A model generated the notes under the pieces. That model was not told the DNA's origin and searched no databases. It saw only the letters and a program-made list of their open reading frames with translations. Of a stretch of 64,000 nucleotides of DNA, positions 50,414-58,399 are shown piece after piece. Each line of letters begins with the position of its first letter. The stretch's first letter is position 1. The DNA is taken from positions 1 to 64,000 of the forward strand of contig BEHY01000001.1 in the NCBI GenBank assembly GCA_002898735.1, in the 5' to 3' direction. This DNA is from Candidatus Thermoflexus japonica (GTDB lineage Bacteria > Chloroflexota > Anaerolineae > Thermoflexales > Thermoflexaceae). The position numbers and the translations under genes are program-made.

Positions 50414-51484
50414 TCAGATGATCCCCACCTGGCTGTAGTCCCCCAGGGTGAATTTATACGCCTTCGGCTTCATCGGCGAGTGGGTGATCACCACGCGGCG
50501 GCCGATCAGGCTGTCGGCGATGCGCGGGATGTCCTCGATGCGGCAGTGCTCCAGCACGATGCTGTGCTCGATCTCGCTGTTGATGATCTCGCAATGGTGA
50601 TAGATGCTGGTGAAGGGGCCGATATAGCTGTTCACAATGCGGGTATGCTCGCCGATGATCGCCGGGCCGCGGATCCGGCTGTTGATGATCTCCGCCCCCT
50701 TCTCAATGACCACCTTCCCCTCCAGCAGGGAATCCCGATCCACATAGCCCTCCACCCGCGGCTCCAGCTCCTCCAGCACCAGGCTGTTGGCGGCAAGCAT
50801 ATCGATGGGCTTCCCCGTATCAATCCACCACCCGGCGTGAATGTAGGGGTAAACCCGGTAGCCTTTCTCCACCAGATATTGAATGGCATCCGTGATCTCC
50901 AGCTCGCCCCGCCAGCTGGGGCGGATGGCCTCCACGGCCTCAAAGATCGGTGGCCGGAAGAGATAGATCCCCACCAGCGCCAGGTTGCTGCGCGGCTCCC
51001 GGGGCTTCTCCACCAGCCGCACGATGCGACCGTTCTCCAGCTCCGCCACCCCGTAGTGCTGGGGATCAGGGACCTCTTTCAGGACGATCTGGGCGTCGTA
51101 GTCGCTCTCCAGAAACATCTGCACCAGATGGCGGATTCCTCCCTGGATCACATTGTCACCCAGGAACATCACGAAGGGCGTGTCTCCCAGATAGTTCCGG
51201 GCGATTTTCACGGCGTGGGCCAGGCCCAGCGGCGCCTCCTGACGGATATAGGTCACCTTCACCCCCCAGCGGCTCCCATCCCCCACCGCCGCCATCACCT
51301 CGGGGGCCGTATCCCCCACCACAATCCCGATATCTGTGATGCCCGCATCTCTCACGGTTTCGATAACCCGAAAGAGAACGGGTTTGTTGGCGATAGGGAT
51401 GAGCTGCTTGGCGCTGGTGAAGGTCAGGGGGTAGAGACGGGTCCCCTTCCCTCCGCTCAGGATCAGCGCTTTGATCGGAGCCAT
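50414..51484 (-). CDS. Glucose-1-phosphate thymidylyltransferase-like protein, long form
   Basis: Sugar nucleotidyltransferase of 356 residues. N-terminal ALILSGGKGTRLYPLTFTSAKQLIPIANKPVL is the nucleotide-binding signature, FLGDNVIQGG and LVEKPREPRSNLALVGIYLF follow, and the C-terminal 110 residues add beta-helix hexapeptides (VVIEKGAEIINSRIRGPAIIGEHTRI). This long form is found in some actinobacterial and archaeal RmlA relatives. It probably activates glucose for the surface polysaccharide made by the neighbouring genes. AGGAGGGAG precedes the ATG at 51484. Confidence 0.88.
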   Translation of the reverse strand: MAPIKALILSGGKGTRLYPLTFTSAKQLIPIANKPVLFRVIETVRDAGITDIGIVVGDTAPEVMAAVGDGSRWGVKVTYIRQEAPLGLAHAVKIARNYLGDTPFVMFLGDNVIQGGIRHLVQMFLESDYDAQIVLKEVPDPQHYGVAELENGRIVRLVEKPREPRSNLALVGIYLFRPPIFEAVEAIRPSWRGELEITDAIQYLVEKGYRVYPYIHAGWWIDTGKPIDMLAANSLVLEELEPRVEGYVDRDSLLEGKVVIEKGAEIINSRIRGPAIIGEHTRIVNSYIGPFTSIYHHCEIINSEIEHSIVLEHCRIEDIPRIADSLIGRRVVITHSPMKPKAYKFTLGDYSQVGII

Positions 51485-51571
51485 TGGATCTCCCTCCTGA
51501 TCAGATTCCCGTCCAGAGCTCCCCCGTTTCGGCAACCCCCTGCCTCGCCCCCCGCCCGAGCGTTGAACTTC

Positions 51572-52177
51572 CTATCCATGCCAGAGGATGACCCCCAGCA
51601 CGGTGGCGTGGACCCGTTCCAGGGCCTCGCGGGCCTGGAGCAGATGGGCGCGGTGGGTGCGGCGGACGCGAGCGATGAGGACCGTGCCATCGCTGTGCTC
51701 CGCCAGCGCCAGGGTCCAGCTCACGGTTTGCGCCGGAGGGGCATAGATCAGGATCCGCTCCGCCCGTCGCCGGAGGGCCTGGAGGAGCTCCCCCACTTTT
51801 CGCGGGCCGGTGGGCCATCGATCCGGCCCCGGTGTGCCGGCGGGCAACAGCATCAATCCGGGGATCCCGGTCTCCACCAGGACCGCATCGATGGGCCCTC
51901 CCGCCCCGGTTAGCAGCGCATAGAGCCCGGGCGAGGGGGGAACCCCCAGCCCCTCGTGGAGCCGGGGCCGTTCCAGATCCGCATCCACCAGCATGGTTTG
52001 CCGACCCGCCTCTGCGAAGGCGATGCCCAGATCCCGGGCGACCTCCGCCGCCGTCTCCCCGGGAGACGCCGGCGTGAGGAGCAGGACCTGGAGCGGATGC
52101 TCCAGGCGCAGCGCCTCCAGGTTCGCTCGCAGAATCCGGCAGGCTTCGGATATCATCGGCCAGGACCGGGGTTCCAT
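51572..52177 (-). CDS. Degenerate BY-kinase/CpsD-like ATPase
   Basis: Protein of 201 residues with the fold of bacterial tyrosine kinases of polysaccharide export. The Walker A region reads TPASPGETAAEVARDLG (residues 35-51), lacking the GKST needed for ATP binding, while the Walker A' motif TMLVDADLERPRLH is intact. Near the end there is no tyrosine cluster. It is therefore likely a pseudo-kinase that still docks to the Wzz-type partner encoded upstream. The start at ATG 52177 has no clear ribosome binding site. Confidence 0.78.
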   Translation of the reverse strand: MEPRSWPMISEACRILRANLEALRLEHPLQVLLLTPASPGETAAEVARDLGIAFAEAGRQTMLVDADLERPRLHEGLGVPPSPGLYALLTGAGGPIDAVLVETGIPGLMLLPAGTPGPDRWPTGPRKVGELLQALRRRAERILIYAPPAQTVSWTLALAEHSDGTVLIARVRRTHRAHLLQAREALERVHATVLGVILWHG

Positions 52178-52198
52178 GGTCGCTATCGCATGCGGAAT

Positions 52199-53494
52199 TT
52201 ACGAAAGGGGTTCCGGGATCTTTTCCCGCTGCCGGGCGCCCGGAGGGGCTTCCATCCATCGGCGAAGGTTCTCCAGGCCTTCCTCGAAGAACAGCACCAT
52301 CAACCCGATCAGCAGCCCCCCCAGGCCTCCCAGGGCGACGTTCAGGCGGGTCTGAGGGCGGAACCGGGTATACACGGGCTCGTCCACCAGCAGCGCATCG
52401 ATCCGGTCCTCCCGCCGGAGCCTCTCGTTCTCTTTCTGCCGCCATTCCACAAACTGCTGCGCCCACCGTTTGGCGATCCGCCGGGCCAGCTCTCCATCCG
52501 GAGCCCGCACTTCCAGACGGATCACCATGCTGCGCTCGTCCAGGGAAAGCGACATGTTCCGGCGCAACTGCTCCGGGGCCATCGCCAGGCCCAGCTCCTG
52601 GATCACCCGGCGCGCGGAGGGCTGCGCGGGATCATCGCCCCCATAGACGCTGGAGAGGATCTGAAGGTAGCTGTTCAGGAGGGTTTTGGCGGCCTGGCTC
52701 TGGCCGAAATCCGGCCGCGCCGGCTGCACCGCGATCGTCGCCACCGCCCGATACACCGGCGTCTGCAGCCGGCTGTAGACGAAGGCCAGGCCCGCAGCGG
52801 CCACCGGGAAGAGGATCAGCGCCCATCCCCGTCGTCGCAGGAGCCGAAGGTAATACTGGACCAGCAACCATTGCTCCGTCGCCCGGGTCGCCCCCAGTTC
52901 CATCCACCCGAGCAGCAGGGTCAGCGCGCCCCCCAGCACCAGCCCCATCAACGCCCCGGCCGCCACATTGAACGCCGTCTGCGGGCGAAATCGGCCGGCA
53001 ACCGGTTGATCCACCAGGAGCGCATCGATCTGGTCCTCCTGGCGCAGCGTCTGGTTCTCCGTTCGGCGCCATTCGATGAACAGCTCGGCCCACGTCCGGG
53101 CGATCCGCTGCGCCATCTCCGGATCGTAAGATCGGATCTCCAGCTCGATCAAAAGACTGCGCTCATCGGCCGAGAAGATCGCGCTGCGCCGCAGCTGCTC
53201 CGGTGTCATATCCAGCTGCAGGGCCTGGATCACCCGGCTGGCCGAGGGTTGATGGAGATCCCCGCCCCCATACGCGCTGGACATGATCTGCACGTAGCTG
53301 CTCAGGAGGGTTTTGGCGGCCTGGCTCTGGCCGAAATCCGGCCGCGCCGGCTGCACCGCGATCGTCGCCACCGCCCGATACACCGGCGTCTGCAGCCGGC
53401 TATAAATGAAGGCGCTCATGGCGGTCACGATGGCCAGGACCGGGATCAGCCATCCCCATCGCCGCAGAATTTGCACAAGATCCCAGAGGCTCAT
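52199..53494 (-). CDS. Tandem Wzz-domain chain-length regulator
   Basis: Protein of 431 residues made of two Wzz/chain-length-determinant units, each with a first helix (GWLIPVLAIVTAMSAFIYSR; then GWALILFPVAAAGLAFVYSR), a periplasmic part and a second helix. Both units contain RLQTPVYRAVATIAVQPARP, encoded by an exact 100-base repeat (52675-52774 and 53302-53401). Such proteins set polysaccharide chain length with a CpsD-type partner, whose gene follows. The start at 53494 has GGGGAG upstream. Confidence 0.88.
   Translation of the reverse strand: MSLWDLVQILRRWGWLIPVLAIVTAMSAFIYSRLQTPVYRAVATIAVQPARPDFGQSQAAKTLLSSYVQIMSSAYGGGDLHQPSASRVIQALQLDMTPEQLRRSAIFSADERSLLIELEIRSYDPEMAQRIARTWAELFIEWRRTENQTLRQEDQIDALLVDQPVAGRFRPQTAFNVAAGALMGLVLGGALTLLLGWMELGATRATEQWLLVQYYLRLLRRRGWALILFPVAAAGLAFVYSRLQTPVYRAVATIAVQPARPDFGQSQAAKTLLNSYLQILSSVYGGDDPAQPSARRVIQELGLAMAPEQLRRNMSLSLDERSMVIRLEVRAPDGELARRIAKRWAQQFVEWRQKENERLRREDRIDALLVDEPVYTRFRPQTRLNVALGGLGGLLIGLMVLFFEEGLENLRRWMEAPPGARQREKIPEPLS
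52675..52774 (-). repeat. Exact 100-base intragenic repeat, second unit
   Basis: Identical to 53302-53401, encoding the same segment in the second Wzz unit. The distance of 627 bases equals the Wzz unit length and is a multiple of three. Confidence 0.9.
53302..53401 (-). repeat. Exact 100-base intragenic repeat, first unit
   Basis: Identical to 52675-52774. The sequences on either side of the repeat have diverged much more, suggesting gene conversion or recent repair of this segment rather than a wholly recent duplication. Confidence 0.9.
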
Positions 53495-53602
53495 AGGACT
53501 CCCCATCGAACCTGGTTTCGAGAAGGCCGGATGGCCCTTCCCTTTATCCCCCCTGGGCCCTGAGGAAGGGGGCCGGCTCCGTAAAACGATGGAATTCCCG
53601 CC

Positions 53603-54283
53603 TCATTTTCCCCGGCGCCGGGGGATCTCCCCCAGCACCCGGAAGCCCAGGCGCTCCACATCGACCCGATCCCAGATACGGGGATCCGCAAAGTAAGCCA
53701 GGAAGGCCAGGGTCCATCCGCCCAGGAGGCCCAGAGCGACCCGGAAGAGGGGTTCCAGCCGGGATCGCAGGGAGGGCGCGGTGGGAACGGCGGTGGGGAC
53801 GTCCAGCGGCGTCAGCGCGGCCATCCCCTCTCCGGCCTGGGGCCAGACCTGAGCGACCTCCCGGCGCGCCACCTCCACCGCCGCCCGGGCGATCGCCTCG
53901 GTGATCCCAGGATCCGGATGGGTGATGTAAAGAACCACCAGGGACCGCTGATAATCCGAAGCCATGGATCCCTGAACCGCGGGGGGCGGGAGGGCAAGAC
54001 CCTCTTCCCGCAACTGCGCCGCCACCCGCTCCGCAAAGTCCCGGCTTCGAACCCAGGCGGAGACGGCCGCGGCCAGGTATTCGCTGGACAGCCAGCGGTA
54101 GTAGCCTTCATAATCGTAGTCCCCACGGCCCTCCGGCCGGATCCCCACCGCCAGGCGGATGGAAGCCTGATAGACAGGCGCCGGCGGGCGATCCAGTCCG
54201 GCCGCGAAGAGCCCCAGCGCGGTCGGAATCAGAGCCAGCCACCCCCACCGCTTGAGCACCCGAAGCAGTTCCTCGAACGTCAT
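53603..54283 (-). CDS. Wzz-type membrane protein
   Basis: Protein of 226 residues: a first helix (GWLALIPTALGLFAAGL), an outer region with AVGIRPEGRGDYDYEGYYRWLSSEYLAAAVSAW, and a second helix near residue 187-205. The arrangement matches one chain-length-determinant unit, related to but distinct from the tandem protein next to it. It is 11 bases after the GT4 glycosyltransferase gene. ATG 54283 has GGAAGAG upstream. Confidence 0.82.
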   Translation of the reverse strand: MTFEELLRVLKRWGWLALIPTALGLFAAGLDRPPAPVYQASIRLAVGIRPEGRGDYDYEGYYRWLSSEYLAAAVSAWVRSRDFAERVAAQLREEGLALPPPAVQGSMASDYQRSLVVLYITHPDPGITEAIARAAVEVARREVAQVWPQAGEGMAALTPLDVPTAVPTAPSLRSRLEPLFRVALGLLGGWTLAFLAYFADPRIWDRVDVERLGFRVLGEIPRRRGK

Positions 54284-54294
54284 CGGCTCTTCCG

Positions 54295-55440
54295 TCAGGA
54301 AAGCGGGTTTCCCCAGCGATCCCGCAGGACCTGCTCCACATCCTGGCCCCGACGGGCGGATTCCCACGCCGCTTCCGCGATTTTCTTTATTTTTTCCTGG
54401 AACACATGTTTGTCAAACCGCTCCGCATGGCGCCGGATCACCCCGGGATCGAAGCGCAGGTCCTCGAAGCGGCGCACCGCCTCCATCAGGCTCTCCGGCG
54501 CCGGCGCATGGAAGAAGACCCCGGTCACACCCTCCACCACCGTATCCAGCGCCCCGCCGGCCGCGAAGGCGATCACCGGCCGCCCGGCGGCCATCGCCTC
54601 CACCGGCGCGATCCCGAAATCCTCCGCCCCCGGGAACACGAAGGCCCGGCAGCGGGCGTAGAGCTCCGCCAGCTGCTCCGCCGGAACCCTCCCCAGGAAC
54701 GTGATGGTCGGCCCGGCCATCCGCTCGAGGCGCCGGCGGTCCCGGCCGTCCCCCACGATCACCAGGGGCAGCCCCAGCCGGTTGAAGGCCTCGATGGCCA
54801 GGTCGATCCGCTTGTAGGGGATCAGGCGGGAGACGATCAGGAAGTAATCCTCCGGGCGGGCGGCAGGCTGAAAGCGCTGCACATCCACCGGCGGGTGGAG
54901 GAGGATCGACGGGCGTCGGTAGAACTTGCGGATGCGGCGGGCCACCTCCCGCGAGATGGCGATGAAAGCGTCCACCCGATCCGCGGCGATCCGATCCCAG
55001 ACCCGCAGAAGGGCGATCAGCGGGCGCAGCAGGCGGCGCAGAGGACCCGGCAGACCCTCGCGGGCGATGTATTCCTCATAGGCCCAGACATAGCGGGTCG
55101 GCGTCAGGCAGTAGCAGAGGTGAACCGTGGAGGGTCCCGTGATTACCCCATGGCAGAACCCGCTTTTATTCGAAATCACCACATCATACCCGGAGAGGTT
55201 CAGCCCATCGAACGCCAGGGGGTAGAGGGGGAGATAGAGCTGATGCTGCCGGTGGATGAGCGGAAGGGCGTCCAGCCAGGTGGTATGGATCTCCCAGCCC
55301 CGATAGTGGGCGGGCATTCGATCCCGGGCGTAGATGCTGGTGTAGATGGGGGCGCCGGGGAAGGCCTCCACCAGAGCCTCCAGCACCGCCTCCGCGCCTC
55401 CCATCTGATTCAGCCAGTCGTGGACCAGCGCAACGCGCAT
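54295..55440 (-). CDS. Glycosyltransferase family 4
   Basis: Protein of 381 residues with a GT-B fold. VALVHDWLNQMGGAEAVLEAL at the N-terminus and FPGAEDFGIAPVEAMAAGRPVIAFAAGGALDTV (the EX7E motif) near residue 290 mark a retaining GT4 enzyme. It probably adds a sugar to a lipid-linked surface polysaccharide. GGGGAG precedes ATG 55440. Followed closely by the Wzz-type gene. Confidence 0.9.
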   Translation of the reverse strand: MRVALVHDWLNQMGGAEAVLEALVEAFPGAPIYTSIYARDRMPAHYRGWEIHTTWLDALPLIHRQHQLYLPLYPLAFDGLNLSGYDVVISNKSGFCHGVITGPSTVHLCYCLTPTRYVWAYEEYIAREGLPGPLRRLLRPLIALLRVWDRIAADRVDAFIAISREVARRIRKFYRRPSILLHPPVDVQRFQPAARPEDYFLIVSRLIPYKRIDLAIEAFNRLGLPLVIVGDGRDRRRLERMAGPTITFLGRVPAEQLAELYARCRAFVFPGAEDFGIAPVEAMAAGRPVIAFAAGGALDTVVEGVTGVFFHAPAPESLMEAVRRFEDLRFDPGVIRRHAERFDKHVFQEKIKKIAEAAWESARRGQDVEQVLRDRWGNPLS

Positions 55441-55475
55441 AGGCTCCCCGTCCGATGCGGACCGGATCTTCCTGG

Positions 55476-56126
55476 CTAAAGGATAGAAGGCGAGCGAACC
55501 GGGGCGAAGGACCGGCGGTGGATGGGGCTGGGGCCGTGGGCCTGAAGGGCCCGGCGGTGGGCCGGGGTGCCATAGCCCTTGTGGCGGGCGAAGCCGTATC
55601 CTGGGTAGATCCGATCCATCTCCACCATCCATCGATCCCGGGCAACCTTAGCCACAATAGAAGCCGCCGCAGCCGACAGGCAGCGGGCATCCGCCTGAAA
55701 GAGGACCCGCTGGGGCAGCGGGACCGGCAGGGTCAGCGCGTCCACGATCAGCGCCTCGGGGGGGATCGGCAGCGCCTCCAGAGCCCGCAGCATCGCCAGG
55801 CGGGTCGCCGGGACGATGCCGAGGGCGTCGATCTCCTCCGGGCTCGCCATCCCGATACCCACCGCCCGGGCGGCTTGAAGGATCTCCGGGAAGAGGGCCT
55901 CCCGCTGCTCAGGGGTCAGGGTTTTGGAATCCCGCACCCCCGCCAGCCGGCGGCGCAGGCCCCGGGGATCCGGCGGAAGGATCACCGCGGCCGCCACCAC
56001 CGGACCCGCCCATGCCCCTCGACCGGCCTCATCCAGGCCGGCCACGTTCTGATAGCCCTGACGCCAGAGGGCCATCTCTTCAGCGAGCGTCGGCCGGGGA
56101 AGGCGAGACCGACTCCGACCGGGCAT
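55476..56126 (-). CDS. rnhB: Ribonuclease HII
   Basis: Degrades RNA in RNA-DNA hybrids and removes single ribonucleotides from DNA. The 216-residue protein has the DEAGRG signature (Asp32, Glu33), LIVDALTLP and SIVAKVARDRWM, HKGYGT. An N-terminal extension of about 20 residues is present; a start at ATG 56072 is possible. Its 5' end overlaps the GT2 gene by 47 bases. It interrupts a polysaccharide cluster, probably by operon assembly rather than function. Confidence 0.93.
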   Translation of the reverse strand: MPGRSRSRLPRPTLAEEMALWRQGYQNVAGLDEAGRGAWAGPVVAAAVILPPDPRGLRRRLAGVRDSKTLTPEQREALFPEILQAARAVGIGMASPEEIDALGIVPATRLAMLRALEALPIPPEALIVDALTLPVPLPQRVLFQADARCLSAAAASIVAKVARDRWMVEMDRIYPGYGFARHKGYGTPAHRRALQAHGPSPIHRRSFAPVRSPSIL

Positions 56127-56841
56127 AGCGCCCCTTCCACGCGTTCCAGCGGATCAGAAGCAGCTCGCGGAACATGTTCAGGCTGTCCCGGAAAAGCCGG
56201 ACGCGGCTTTCCGGGTTGAAATACCATGTCACCGGGACCTCCACGATCCGGTAGCCGCGCAGGCGGGCGATGAACAGCACTTCCACATCGAAGCTCATGC
56301 CGTCGAGCCGCTGCGCCCGGAAGAGGTCCTCCGCCGCCTCGGCGCGGAACATCTTGAAGCCGCACTGGGTGTCCTGGAAGCCGGGGACCGCCAGGAGGCG
56401 GACGATGGTGTTGAAGACGCGGCCGATCAGGTGGCGGTAGAGGGGCTCCCCGATCCGCCGGGCCCCCGGCGCCTCCCGGCTGCCGATGGCCACATCGAAG
56501 GCGTCCAGCTGCGGGGGGAGGAACTTCACCACCTCCTCGATAGGGGTGGAAAGGTCCGCATCGCAGATGTAGCGGTAGCGGCCGCGGGCGGCCAGCATCC
56601 CCCGGCGGACCGCCCGCCCCTTCCCCCGCTGGGGGTCGCGGATCAGGCGGACATACGGATGATCCCGCGCGAAGGCCTCCACGATCTCCGCCGTTCGATC
56701 CGTGCTGCCGTTCTCGACGACGATCACCTCGACCGGCTGGCCCCAGGACTGCAGGAACCGGTCGATGGCTTCCAGCGCCCGGGGCAGCCGGCGCTCCTCG
56801 TTATGAGCGGGGATAATGATGGAAAGGAACAGCTCGTCCAT
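56080..56841 (-). CDS. GT2 glycosyltransferase, dolichyl-phosphate glucosyltransferase-like
   Basis: Protein of 253 residues with GT-A fold: LSIIIPAHNEERRLPRALEAI, VIVVENGSTDRTAEI, and CDADLSTPIEEV (DxD-type metal site). The FQDTQCGFKMFRAEAAEDLF and DVEVLFIARLRGYRIVEVPV segments match dolichyl/undecaprenyl-phosphate glucosyltransferases. It probably charges a polyprenyl phosphate with glucose for glycan assembly. The start at ATG 56841 has AGGCAGGGG upstream; a longer frame continues to 56925. Confidence 0.88.
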   Translation of the reverse strand: MDELFLSIIIPAHNEERRLPRALEAIDRFLQSWGQPVEVIVVENGSTDRTAEIVEAFARDHPYVRLIRDPQRGKGRAVRRGMLAARGRYRYICDADLSTPIEEVVKFLPPQLDAFDVAIGSREAPGARRIGEPLYRHLIGRVFNTIVRLLAVPGFQDTQCGFKMFRAEAAEDLFRAQRLDGMSFDVEVLFIARLRGYRIVEVPVTWYFNPESRVRLFRDSLNMFRELLLIRWNAWKGRYARSESVSPSPADAR

Positions 56842-57146
56842 CCCCTGCCTCGAATGTAAGGTTCGCCCGGGCGGACAGGGAGCAGCATACCATAGATGCC
56901 CCCTTAGGGACAAACGGGCTGCCATGGCGTCCGACCTTGCCCCTCCCGAACACCGGCCGGAGGCGGATCGCTCCCTTCCCGCGGGGCGCTGAGCGCGGCG
57001 GCGAAGGGATTCGATGGGCGGAGGCCAGCTGGCCCGGTTTGTGCTCGTCCAGAGGACCCTGGGGGGAAGAAATTTGTGGGGCCGGGCGGCCGCCCAAGGC
57101 GGCCTGCCCGGCTCAGCGATTTAGAAGAAAGGGGTTGTGAGCCCTC
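56842..57146. other. 305-base intergenic region before the cupredoxin gene end
   Basis: Holds the cupredoxin gene terminator hairpin at 57081-57112 and GC-rich sequence with no gene seen. Confidence 0.5.
57081..57112 (-). terminator. Terminator-like hairpin of the cupredoxin gene
   Basis: GCCGGGCGGCCGCC pairs with GGCGGCCTGCCCGGC around CAA, 14 base pairs with one bulged T. On the minus strand it is followed by CCCACAAATTTC, a weak T stretch. Lies 35 bases after the stop. Confidence 0.7.
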
Positions 57147-57623
57147 TTATCGAACGATCAGGACACCCTTCATCCCCGCCTCATAGTGACCGGGGACGAA
57201 ACAACCGATCTCCCACTCGCCTTTGCGGTCCGACGGCACGGTGAAGGTGAGGGTGGCCTTTCCACCCGGCTCCAGCTCCACCTCGAATCCGTGCTCCTCC
57301 TCCCGTTCGACTTTCCCCTTCTCCACGGTGTAGGTCACCTCCATCCCGGCGAAGAAATCCTGGCTGAAACCCTCCATCTTCCCTTCGTGTTCGTGTTGCT
57401 CCACCTCACGGCCGACCATGAATTCATGTTCCACCTGGCCTTTGTTGATCAGCTGGAGGGTCACCGTTTGTCCCGCAGGAAGCTCCAGGCGGGCCGGTTT
57501 GAAGTAGAACTCCCCCAGCTCGACTGTAATGGCGGTCACCCCCCTGGTTGGGGAAGTGGCGCAGGCGCTGAGCAATAAGGCGAGCCCGATCAGAAGAACT
57601 CCCAACTGCATCCTGAGCCGCAT
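57147..57623 (-). CDS. Cupredoxin-domain lipoprotein
   Basis: Lipoprotein of 158 residues with lipobox LLSAC (Cys21) and a plastocyanin/azurin-type fold. Type 1 copper ligands can be placed at His66 (VEHEFMVG), Cys141, His146 and Met151 (CFVPGHYEAGM). An insert of about 45 acidic residues with HEHE and EREEEHG, absent from small blue-copper proteins, lies between them. Likely a membrane-tethered electron carrier serving the neighbouring CuA proteins. AGGAGG six bases before the ATG sets the start. Confidence 0.87.
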   Translation of the reverse strand: MRLRMQLGVLLIGLALLLSACATSPTRGVTAITVELGEFYFKPARLELPAGQTVTLQLINKGQVEHEFMVGREVEQHEHEGKMEGFSQDFFAGMEVTYTVEKGKVEREEEHGFEVELEPGGKATLTFTVPSDRKGEWEIGCFVPGHYEAGMKGVLIVR

Positions 57624-57717
57624 GTTTGACCTCCTGTGGAGAGATCGGATTGAAATCCACCGGATCGTTTCGCTCCGTCCAGCTCCCAGGCCCGTAATGG
57701 GGCATAGGCCGTTGGCC

Positions 57718-58389
57718 TTAAGGGCGTGAAGGCTCCTGGCTCAGTTCGCGAAGGAATCGAATCAGGGCCTCGATCTCCTCGGAGGAAAGGCGATCCCCCC
57801 AGGCCGGCATAGCTGTCCCAGGGCGTCCCTGCCGGATAATCGCCCGAAGGGTCGCCTCGTCCATTTGAGGAACCCGGCCGGCGGCATTCAGAGGTGGGCC
57901 GATCTTCCCCTCCCCTTGTGGCCCATGGCAGGCGGCACAGTAAGTCTGAAATAAAAAAGCACCATCCGGGGCCGCCGTTATCTCCGGGATCGGCCCTCCT
58001 CCAGGGGGCCGCACAACCAGTTCAGCGATCATCTCGCCGTGCCGGGGGCTGCAGACCACAGTGCAGATCGCCCGATAGCGCCCGGGCCGCTCGGGGCGCA
58101 ATCGGATCTCCCGCACCTTCCCGGGCTCCACCGTCACCGAGATCCCCAACCCGGGAATGCTCAGGCCATGGACGACATCCGCGCTGGTGACCCGCAGGCG
58201 GATCTCCTCCCCCGCTTGAACTTCCAGCGTGGGGGGCTGCCACCCCCCGGACTCGGGGATCTGGGCGATCCACCAGCGGGCAGAGCCGTTCCAGACCCGA
58301 TCCGCCGCCCAGAGGCTGAGCGGCAACCCAACCAGAACGCTCAGCACCAACCCCCGGGCTAGCCATTCCCATCCCTTCATGGCCCCCAT
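57718..58389 (-). CDS. CuA-domain protein fused to cytochrome c
   Basis: Protein of 223 residues. One N-terminal helix, a cupredoxin domain with a full CuA site (His74; Cys109, Cys113, His117 and Met120 in CTVVCSPRHGEM), and a C-terminal cytochrome c domain with CAACH (Cys151, Cys154, His155) and axial Met194 in GTAMPAWGD. This is the layout of cytochrome oxidase subunit II with a fused haem domain, yet no oxidase subunit I is in the window. It probably moves electrons outside the membrane. ATG 58380 is an alternative start. Confidence 0.88.
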   Translation of the reverse strand: MGAMKGWEWLARGLVLSVLVGLPLSLWAADRVWNGSARWWIAQIPESGGWQPPTLEVQAGEEIRLRVTSADVVHGLSIPGLGISVTVEPGKVREIRLRPERPGRYRAICTVVCSPRHGEMIAELVVRPPGGGPIPEITAAPDGAFLFQTYCAACHGPQGEGKIGPPLNAAGRVPQMDEATLRAIIRQGRPGTAMPAWGDRLSSEEIEALIRFLRELSQEPSRP

Positions 58390-58399
58390 ATCCCTCCCC

